Shown here: piece after piece, positions 1-6,097 of the stretch
Numbering within the stretch: the first letter of the stretch is position 1
How the letters are laid out: the number at the start of each line of letters is the position of its first letter
NCBI GenBank assembly: GCA_013698135.1
Contig: JACCVM010000161.1
Span: 1 to 6,097 of the forward strand
Reading direction: 5' to 3'
Source: Euzebyaceae bacterium
Lineage (GTDB): Bacteria > Actinomycetota > Nitriliruptoria > Euzebyales > Egibacteraceae
Length of the DNA stretch: 6,097 bases
The notes under the pieces: generated by a model
The model's database searches: none
Told to the model about the DNA's origin: nothing
Seen by the model: the letters and a program-made list of their open reading frames with translations, nothing else
Translations under genes and position numbers: made by a program

Positions 1-2344
<2,344 letters not shown>

Positions 2345-2384
2345 GAGACAGCCTGCCTTTGTGCCGGGATGCGACGGGTGCCCC

Positions 2385-2390
2385 AGTGTA
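2385..2390 (-). promoter_or_regulatory. Putative secA -10 element (TACACT)
   Basis: On the minus strand the hexamer TACACT fits the TANNNT pattern of actinobacterial SigA promoters. A start about 7 nt downstream, near 2378, would give a 5' leader of about 34 nt before the secA GTG. No convincing -35 hexamer sits at the usual distance; the spacer is almost pure G/C. The same hexamer occurs before the OB-fold gene. Hexamer matches alone are weak evidence. Confidence 0.4.
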
Positions 2391-2450
2391 GGCGGCGGTG
2401 TGCGCGGCGCTCCCGGCTGCCGTGAGGCCGTCCTCCCGTCCCCGACCGCC

Positions 2451-2537
2451 CGAGCGGGTGCCGCTTCGGACACCTCGACGCCGAGCGGGTGCCGCTTCGG
2501 ACACCTCGACGCCGAGCGGGTGCTGCTTCGGACACCT
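2451..2537. repeat. Tandem 31-bp repeat, two full copies plus a partial third
   Basis: Copies lie at 2451-2481, 2482-2512 and 2513-2537. The first two are identical over 31 bp. The third matches for 25 bp with one C-to-T change and then diverges. On the plus strand each copy contains GGTGCCG-CTT-CGG-A-CACC, which can fold into a 7-bp stem with a 3-nt loop and one bulged A (2457-2474, 2488-2505, 2519-2536). The copies adjoin head to tail with no spacers. The array lies between the stop of the DUF559-like gene (2595) and the putative secA -10 (2385-2390). It is visible directly; its function is unknown. It could be an operator array for secA, a transcript-end structure for the upstream gene, or an expanded minisatellite. 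Confidence 0.95.
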
Positions 2538-2594
2538 TGGTCCGAAACCGCACCCAGACTGGGGCCGGCGCTTGGCTCGACGTGGCGACTTGAG

Positions 2595-3527
2595 CTATCG
2601 CGTGGCGGCTTGGCCGTGGCCGGCAGCTCGGAGGGCCGCAAGGATCTGACTGCGCAGGACCTGCCAGGCCGCGTCGTCCTCGACGTGCCGCCATGTCGCC
2701 ACGAAGATCGTCCAGGGCGTGCCCGCAAGCCCATTGGTGCGCAGCGCATCGACGTCCAGTTGCACGCGGTCGGCATGGCTGCCCATCCCGAGGCACTCCA
2801 GGCCCACCCACCCGGTTGGCCAGCCGACGTCGACCTCGACGGTGCGCCCGTCGGTGCAGCGCACAGGCACGTGCTGCGACGCTGGTGGCGGCAACTCGAG
2901 GTCACTGCGGATGCGGTTGCGAAGCTCCAGTTCAAGCACCGAGTCGGCGCGTTCGGCGTCCAACTCCCTCAGGAGCGATCGCAACGCCCGCGCACCAGGG
3001 ATGGGACCGCGCAACGCAAGCAGCTCCGCCAGCTCCCCCAGCGCCAGCGGCCTGCGCTGGCGTGCATCGATGATGATGGCCCGCAACATCGTTCGGTCGA
3101 GCTTTGGGGCGAGGTCGGTGATCGCCCACGCAACCGAGACGGTAGGCAGACCCCGGATAGCCTCGATGGCGGCCTGATCAAAGTGACGTGACCGGCTGAC
3201 GATCGCCTTGGCTTGGCGGCGAAGCCGTCGCTGATGATCGATGAGGACATGCGAACGAGTCGGCAGCACTCCCACGAGGCCGTTCAGCCATACGGCTGAC
3301 CAGCCCGTCAACGCGGCCGGTGGTCCCACCCACAGCAACGTTCGACACAGCCGTCGCTCGGGCAGGTCGCTCCACGGTGCACCGACCACGCCTCGACACG
3401 TGCGATCCCAACCGCGTCGAGCGGCCGTTCGCCGCCATGCGTGTGCCTCGCTGTCACTGCGTGCTTGCCTGGCCGCGACATACCCGTACTGCTCGGCGGC
3501 CCATCGTTCCCACTCCTGCCACTGCAT
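2595..3527 (-). CDS. AbiEi-like/DUF559-type (Vsr-fold) protein, orphan
   Basis: This 310-residue protein resembles the many actinobacterial proteins with an N-terminal AbiEi-antitoxin-like winged-helix part and a C-terminal DUF559 domain of the restriction-endonuclease/Vsr fold. The N-terminus (MQWQEWERWAAEQYGYVAARQA, about 1-25) fits the helix-turn-helix entry of that family. A middle segment (about 72-140) includes LTGWSAVWLNGL and TVSVAWAITDLAP. The C-terminal part has the acidic helix SVLELELRNRI (196-206), VEVDVGWPTGWVGLECLG (230-247) and VQLDVDALRTNGLAGTPW (255-272). Family members usually read E-V-D-G at the core strand; here it is ECLG, so E244 remains and the usual Asp is Leu. Nuclease activity is therefore doubtful. 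The start at 3527 was chosen on family resemblance; 3539 is also possible, and neither has a clear Shine-Dalgarno. Many codons end in A or T (13 of 31 for residues 16-46), unlike secA (5 of its first 31). No AbiEii toxin partner is visible. The family call is from memory of motifs. Confidence 0.75.
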   Translation of the reverse strand: MQWQEWERWAAEQYGYVAARQARSDSEAHAWRRTAARRGWDRTCRGVVGAPWSDLPERRLCRTLLWVGPPAALTGWSAVWLNGLVGVLPTRSHVLIDHQRRLRRQAKAIVSRSRHFDQAAIEAIRGLPTVSVAWAITDLAPKLDRTMLRAIIIDARQRRPLALGELAELLALRGPIPGARALRSLLRELDAERADSVLELELRNRIRSDLELPPPASQHVPVRCTDGRTVEVDVGWPTGWVGLECLGMGSHADRVQLDVDALRTNGLAGTPWTIFVATWRHVEDDAAWQVLRSQILAALRAAGHGQAATR

Positions 3528-3663
3528 GGAGCCGAGCATGCAGGGCGAACCGCAGCGCGTCGTTGCCGAGCACTCACCAGCAGTGGAAAACCACCGCTCA
3601 TGCCCGAGTGGGTGCGGCCACGGACACCAGCGACCGCTTCCGCACCCGCACACCGAGACCAGC

Positions 3664-3720
3664 CGCGGCCCGGCTACGGCGCGGCCCGGGTACGGCCGGA
3701 TCGGGTAGGGCCGGATCGGG
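3664..3720. repeat. Degenerate tandem repeat of 15-16-bp units
   Basis: About four head-to-tail units are visible at 3664-3679, 3680-3695, 3696-3710 and 3711-3720 (the last incomplete). The first two units share CGCGGCCCGG exactly and differ at one position over 16 bp. The last two share GGCCGGATCGGG exactly, 15 bp apart. The array lies in the 236-bp gap between the response-regulator stop (3764) and the DUF559-like start (3527), which otherwise holds no gene. No T-run or clear terminator accompanies it. Confidence 0.75.
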
Positions 3721-3763
3721 CGTCGGGGCCGCCGACCGCCGACGCGCCGACATGGGAAGGCGG

Positions 3764-4447
3764 CTACTTGATCTCGAGCAGCTTTTCGCGCACCGCGTAG
3801 ACCACGGCCTCCATCCTGGAGTGCAGGTGCAGCTTCTCGAGGATGTTGCGGACGTGGTTCTTGACGGTGTTCTCGGAGATGAACAGCTCCTTGGCGATGT
3901 CGCGGTTGTTCAAGCCGCGCGCAACGAGCGTCAGCACCTCCATCTCGCGGACGGTCAGCCGCGGGGCGGGCATCTGCTGCTTCTCCTCACCCTTGCGCGC
4001 CATCGCCGCGAACTCGGTGAGCAGCTTGGAAGCCATCGACGGCGAGATCAGCGACTGGCCCGCATGCACGCTGCGGATTGCGCCGGCGACCTCGTCGATG
4101 GAGATCTCCTTGAGCAGGTAACCGCTGGCGCCGGCTTTGATCGCGTCGTACAGATCTTCCTCCTCGTCGCTGATCGTCAGCATGAGGATCTTGCTGTGCG
4201 GCACGGCGTCCTTGATCGCCTGCGCAGCGTCGATGCCGCCGCGCCCGGGCATCCGCACGTCCATCAAGACCAGATCGGGCATGTACTGCTCGGCCAGGGC
4301 CACGACTTCGTTGCCGTCGTTGGCCTCCGCGACCACCTCGATGTCGGGCTCAGACTCCAAGACCATCTCGAGTCCACGCCGGAACAGCGCGTGATCATCC
4401 GCCACGATGACGCGGATGGCATCACGGCGCTTCGGTTCATCGGTCAT
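3764..4447 (-). CDS. NarL/LuxR-family response regulator, no adjacent kinase
   Basis: A full-length, 227-residue two-component response regulator. The receiver domain (about 11-128) carries the acidic pair D17-D18, phospho-acceptor D63 in LVLMDVRMPG, T91 and K113, so phosphorylation should be possible. A linker (about 135-162) leads to a LuxR-type helix-turn-helix at about 163-227 with LTVREMEVLTLVARGLNNRDIAKELFISENTVKNHVRNIL split across its helices. The ATG at 4447 follows GAGGA (4455-4459) with a 7-nt gap, a good ribosome site. It lies 41 bp after the hpf stop on the same strand, so the two are probably co-transcribed. Near-identical regulators, including the run LYDAIKAGASGYLLKEIS, sit beside hpf in Streptomyces and related genera, also without a linked histidine kinase. 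The target genes are not known from sequence; proximity suggests a role with hibernation or stress. Confidence 0.95.
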   Translation of the reverse strand: MTDEPKRRDAIRVIVADDHALFRRGLEMVLESEPDIEVVAEANDGNEVVALAEQYMPDLVLMDVRMPGRGGIDAAQAIKDAVPHSKILMLTISDEEEDLYDAIKAGASGYLLKEISIDEVAGAIRSVHAGQSLISPSMASKLLTEFAAMARKGEEKQQMPAPRLTVREMEVLTLVARGLNNRDIAKELFISENTVKNHVRNILEKLHLHSRMEAVVYAVREKLLEIK

Positions 4448-4454
4448 GGCGCGA

Positions 4455-4459
4455 TCCTC
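4455..4459 (-). promoter_or_regulatory. Ribosome binding site of the response regulator
   Basis: GAGGA on the minus strand ends 7 nt before the ATG at 4447. This supports that start over later in-frame methionines. Confidence 0.7.
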
Positions 4460-4471
4460 GCCCGTTTGCTG

Positions 4472-4496
4472 CCGGTTTTCAGATCAGTCTAACCGG
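4472..4496 (-). other. Inverted repeat spanning the hpf stop codon
   Basis: CCGGTT at 4491-4496 (minus-strand sense) pairs with AACCGG at 4472-4477. Inside the loop AGA and TCT can add a small inner stem (4481-4483 with 4488-4490). The 5' arm contains the last hpf codons and the stop. No T-run follows, so it is not a classical terminator; it could modulate read-through into, or stability of, the response-regulator message. The pairing is seen; the role is inference. Confidence 0.4.
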
Positions 4497-5103
4497 ACAA
4501 GTCGCCCAATGAGCCGCCAGCCGGCACACCTTCGATGAGGCCGAGCTGCCCGTCGCGTCGCCGGTAGACCACGCTGCAGATCCCCGACGCGGCGTTGGTG
4601 AACAGAAAAAAGTCATGCCCGAGCAACTCGAGTTGCAGCGCGGCGTCGTCGGGGACCATCCCCGCGAGCTCGAAGCGCTTGGTGCGCACGATCTGCGGGC
4701 GCGGCCAGCCGTCGTCGGGTTCGGCGGCCGGCGCGGTGGTGGTGGCGGCAGGCGGGGCCCCGGTGGCAGCGGCGGTGCTGGCGTGCCGATCACGGCCACG
4801 GCTGCGGTCGACCAGCCGGGCCTTGTAGCGGGCCAGCTGCCGCTCGAAGCGTCCCACCGCGATATCGACAGCCCCACGGTGATCGGAACCGGACCCTTCC
4901 GCCCGGATGTGATGGCCCTTGGTGCGAGCGGTGACCTCCACGGCGGCAGGGGCGGCGATCCGAGGGTTGTGCTCCTCACTGAACAGCACTTCCACGCCGA
5001 GCAGGCGGTCAAAGAACCGGGTGGCGTGCTGCACTCGCTGGATCGCCTCCTCCTTGACCCGCGGGGCGACCTCACAGTTCTTGGCCTTCACGATGATGTC
5101 CAC
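4489..5103 (-). CDS. hpf: Long-form ribosome hibernation-promoting factor
   Basis: This 204-residue protein is a long HPF, which binds the 30S decoding region and joins 70S ribosomes into inactive 100S dimers under starvation or stress. The N-terminal S30AE domain (about 1-96) begins MDIIVKAKNCEVAPRVKEEA and ends with the basic helix FERQLARYKARLVDR. An Ala/Thr/Pro-rich linker spans about 104-130. The C-terminal dimerisation domain (about 137-195) carries IVRTKRFELAGMVPDDAALQ, ELLGHDFFLFTNA and VVYRRRDGQLGLIEG, all family hallmarks. Length is close to the usual 190-230 residues. The GTG start at 5103 is set by homology and by GGAGG (5108-5112) four nt upstream. It is the first gene of a probable operon with the response regulator and is divergent from the OB-fold gene. 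A six-T run in the GHDFFLF codons (near 4607-4612) is unusual for this GC level but lies within conserved residues. Confidence 0.97.
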   Translation of the reverse strand: MDIIVKAKNCEVAPRVKEEAIQRVQHATRFFDRLLGVEVLFSEEHNPRIAAPAAVEVTARTKGHHIRAEGSGSDHRGAVDIAVGRFERQLARYKARLVDRSRGRDRHASTAAATGAPPAATTTAPAAEPDDGWPRPQIVRTKRFELAGMVPDDAALQLELLGHDFFLFTNAASGICSVVYRRRDGQLGLIEGVPAGGSLGDLSG

Positions 5104-5107
5104 GCGG

Positions 5108-5112
5108 CCTCC
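5108..5112 (-). promoter_or_regulatory. Ribosome binding site of hpf
   Basis: GGAGG on the minus strand, 4 nt before the GTG at 5103. It supports the non-ATG start, which also matches the family N-terminus. Confidence 0.75.
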
Positions 5113-5181
5113 ATACGTCCGGACGGCAACGGCCCCCGACGGAACGTCGGAGGCCGGGGCGCAGGGTGGGAAGGGTCGCTG

Positions 5182-5196
5182 CGCTCGACTCGAGCG
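5182..5196. promoter_or_regulatory. Exact palindrome in the divergent hpf / OB-fold intergenic region
   Basis: CGCTCGA and TCGAGCG flank a single central C, a 7+1+7 palindrome. Its centre is 86 bp from the hpf start and 89 bp from the OB-fold start. The position suits a shared operator, but a G/C-rich palindrome of this size can occur by chance and I recognise no known regulator motif. Confidence 0.3.
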
Positions 5197-5265
5197 TGCA
5201 CCACACCCCTTCCGATTTGTCTACCAGCATCGTCGCCGGACGCCGCCGCCAGCGCAAACTGCTCT

Positions 5266-5271
5266 TACACT
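5266..5271 (+). promoter_or_regulatory. Putative -10 element for leaderless transcription of the OB-fold gene
   Basis: TACACT matches TANNNT and ends 6 nt before the GTG at 5278. Transcription would then start at or next to the start codon, the arrangement of many leaderless actinobacterial messages. No Shine-Dalgarno precedes the GTG, which fits. No good -35 is visible. Confidence 0.5.
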
Positions 5272-5277
5272 TCGCGC

Positions 5278-5613
5278 GTGGCGGTGGACCCTCTGGCGAC
5301 CCGGAACGATGACCTGCGCCGGTGGCGCGGCCAGTTCACGGACACCACCGCCATCACGGCAAGCCCGCCGCGGCAACGGGCTACCTGCGTCGGTGTCGTC
5401 TATCGCATCCGGCTGGTACCAGGGCGCCAGCTGGAGGTCACGATCGAGGACGGGACCGGACGTCTGACCGGCGTGTTCACGGGGCGTTCGAATCTTCGCG
5501 GCCTGGAACTGGGTGCCGGCATGCGGCTCACGGGCACCATCGCCAACGACTCCGATCACGGCCTGATGATGCTCAACCCGACGTGGGCGCTGGTCGCCGA
5601 GCTGTACGAGTAG
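5278..5613 (+). CDS. Small OB-fold nucleic-acid-binding domain protein
   Basis: A 111-residue protein with one OB-fold covering about residues 34-106. Visible family features are RATCVGVVYRIRL (34-46), LEVTIEDGTGRLTGVFTGR (52-70) with the conserved DGTG turn, GLELGAGMRLTGTI (75-88), and a closing LNPTWALV (99-106) that parallels the NP-aromatic ending of relatives. Similar small proteins lie beside DUF3159 and trkA genes in Mycobacterium and Streptomyces (Rv2694c is of this type); their function is not established. The start is GTG 5278, with GTG 5284 as an alternative. The frame stays open far upstream, but there it is antisense to hpf and does not resemble protein. It is divergent from hpf and convergent with the zinc-finger gene. 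Confidence 0.85.
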   Translation: MAVDPLATRNDDLRRWRGQFTDTTAITASPPRQRATCVGVVYRIRLVPGRQLEVTIEDGTGRLTGVFTGRSNLRGLELGAGMRLTGTIANDSDHGLMMLNPTWALVAELYE

Positions 5614-5616
5614 TTC

Positions 5617-5633
5617 GGCCTGCCAAGCAGGTC
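5617..5633. terminator. Possible hairpin terminator between convergent genes
   Basis: GGCCTGC pairs with GCAGGTC across a CAA loop (one G-T wobble), 3 bp after the OB-fold stop. There is no T-run, so it is a weak intrinsic-terminator candidate. It lies in the 74-bp gap shared with the converging zinc-finger gene, so it could act on either transcript. Confidence 0.3.
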
Positions 5634-5687
5634 AGCAAGACCGACGCCGGCCCTCAGCGTTGGTCGCCTATCGGTTCCTTCGGCCGC

Positions 5688-5888
5688 TCAGCGATCCTTG
5701 CGATGCGGATCGGTGTGCACCACATGGGTGGGGTCGGGCGGCCGTCGGTGCACGGACGCGCTGCGGCCGGAGCCAAGATGGTGCTCCAATGCCTCGGGGT
5801 CCAATCCGTGGTCGTCGGCGAGGTGCGAGCGCAGCTCGGCCTCGCCTCGGAACCGCAGGTCACAACGTGGGCACTGCCGTACCGCCAT
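5688..5888 (-). CDS. Small single C2H2 zinc-finger protein
   Basis: A 66-residue protein starting MAVRQCPRCDLRFRGEAEL. C6, C9, H22 and H27 form a C-X2-C-X12-H-X4-H pattern with the hydrophobic residues of a classical beta-beta-alpha finger (F13, L19, L23). The remaining 39 residues are polar and rich in His, Pro and Arg (SVHRRPPDPTHVVHTDPHRK) and probably disordered, possibly metal- or nucleic-acid-binding. The ATG at 5888 follows AAGGGGTGA (5893-5901), a good ribosome site. It begins 24 bp after the TrkA-like gene on the same strand, so co-transcription is likely. Single-finger proteins of this sort occur in actinobacteria without assigned function; DNA, RNA or protein binding are all possible. 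The ribosome site and intact metal ligands argue that it is real. Confidence 0.75.
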   Translation of the reverse strand: MAVRQCPRCDLRFRGEAELRSHLADDHGLDPEALEHHLGSGRSASVHRRPPDPTHVVHTDPHRKDR

Positions 5889-5892
5889 CAGT

Positions 5893-5901
5893 TCACCCCT
5901 T
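5893..5901 (-). promoter_or_regulatory. Ribosome binding site of the zinc-finger gene
   Basis: AAGGGGTGA on the minus strand, 4 nt from its 3' end to the ATG at 5888 (the AGGGG core is about 7 nt away). It supports translation of this short frame. Confidence 0.55.
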
Positions 5902-5912
5902 GCTCGCTTGGG

Positions 5913-6097
5913 TCACCGTTGCCCGACCAGCAACTTGCGCAGCAGGTCGCTGCGGCCTTCCCGGACCAAGGCCAGCACCTCGTCGCCACGGGTCAGCGGC
6001 GTCGTACCCCTGCAGACCACCACGTGGCCTTCCCGGACGACGGCGACCAGCGTGACGTCCGACGGCAGCTCGAGTTCCTCGATGCGCTTGTCGATGG
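5913..6097 (-). CDS. trkA: TrkA-family potassium uptake regulator, C-terminal part only
   Basis: The minus strand is open from the right edge to a TGA at 5913-5915 and encodes 60 residues, IDKRIEELELPSDVTLVAVV through LVGQR. The pattern ELELPSDVTLVAVVREGHVVVCRGTTPLTRGDEVLALV is that of a TrkA-C (RCK_C) domain, the cytoplasmic ligand-sensing part of K+ transport regulators. The N-terminal NAD-binding RCK domain, if present, lies beyond the window. A short tail (SDLLRKLLVGQR) follows the domain. Actinobacteria often carry two adjacent trkA genes near the OB-fold gene, which supports TrkA, but other RCK_C-bearing transporters cannot be excluded from this fragment. Confidence 0.8.
   Translation of the reverse strand, partial: IDKRIEELELPSDVTLVAVVREGHVVVCRGTTPLTRGDEVLALVREGRSDLLRKLLVGQR

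Larger units (their letters stand above)
2345..2594. other. Intergenic region between the DUF559-like gene and secA
   Basis: This 250-bp stretch has no credible gene. It holds the putative secA promoter near 2385-2390, the 31-bp tandem array, a hairpin partly overlapping the third copy (TTCGGAC at 2527-2533 with GTCCGAA at 2540-2546), and a short palindrome CCCAG-A-CTGGG at 2553-2563. No hairpin followed by a clear T-run on the minus strand marks a classical terminator for the upstream gene. Confidence 0.8.

Noticed and set aside
2451..2537. CRISPR-like repeats
   Set aside because: The units adjoin directly without spacers and no cas gene is present.
2345..2594. SecM-like arrest peptide controlling secA
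   Set aside because: No short frame with a signal peptide and arrest-like end precedes secA on its strand; SecM is also a gammaproteobacterial device.
3528..3653. 42-residue N-terminal extension of the DUF559-like protein
   Set aside because: The extension is Cys/Trp/Gly-rich and unlike the family, whose N-terminus matches from 3527.
2595..3763. A complete AbiE toxin-antitoxin pair
   Set aside because: No second gene resembling an AbiEii nucleotidyltransferase is present next to the AbiEi-like gene.
3320..4492. 390-codon open frame on the plus strand
   Set aside because: It covers the response regulator in antisense and has the low-complexity Leu/Asp/His/Val composition of a shadow frame.
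5218..5226. Extended -10 (TGGTAGACA, minus strand) for hpf
   Set aside because: It lacks the final T of TANNNT and has no -35 partner; too weak to call as a promoter.
4615..5277. N-terminal extension of the OB-fold protein by 221 codons
   Set aside because: This part is antisense to hpf and resembles no protein; the -10-like hexamer and family length favour the GTG at 5278.
5660..6055. 131-codon plus-strand frame at the right end
   Set aside because: It is antisense to the zinc-finger and TrkA-C genes, and its Arg/Pro-rich content has no recognisable domain.

Overview
The window is high-GC DNA with actinobacterial protein families and gene order, so the source is most likely a member of the Actinomycetota. 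The class cannot be fixed from this sequence; a deep-branching group such as the Nitriliruptoria or Acidimicrobiia is only a guess. I see no rRNA, tRNA, CRISPR array, transposase or phage gene.

Most of the window is a minus-strand block. Read 5' to 3' on that strand it runs: hpf (long-form ribosome hibernation factor, GTG start at 5103), a NarL/LuxR-type response regulator (start 4447), an AbiEi/DUF559-like protein (start 3527), and secA (GTG start 2344), which runs off the left edge after 781 codons. hpf, this kind of response regulator and secA commonly lie close together in actinobacteria. The DUF559-like gene looks like an accessory insertion in that block: its third codon positions are much less G/C-rich than those of secA, no partner gene is visible, and unusual tandem repeats flank it on both sides.

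To the right of hpf is a divergent 174-bp intergenic region. A small plus-strand gene starts there at 5278 and encodes an OB-fold protein of the kind usually found near trkA potassium-uptake genes in actinobacteria. It has a -10-like hexamer spaced for leaderless transcription. Converging on it from the right edge are the last 60 codons of a TrkA-C domain protein and, 24 bp after that gene, a 66-residue protein with one C2H2 zinc-finger motif. The right part is therefore a potassium-channel regulator neighbourhood, and the left part is a protein-export, ribosome-hibernation and response-regulator neighbourhood.

The most unusual non-coding structure is a tandem array of 31-bp units at 2451-2537, just upstream of the likely secA promoter. 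Each unit can form a hairpin, and the period is close to three helical turns. A second array of 15-16-bp units lies at 3664-3720. An exact 7+1+7 palindrome sits almost midway between the divergent hpf and OB-fold starts. No complete undescribed system is evident, but these elements are not explained by the genes.
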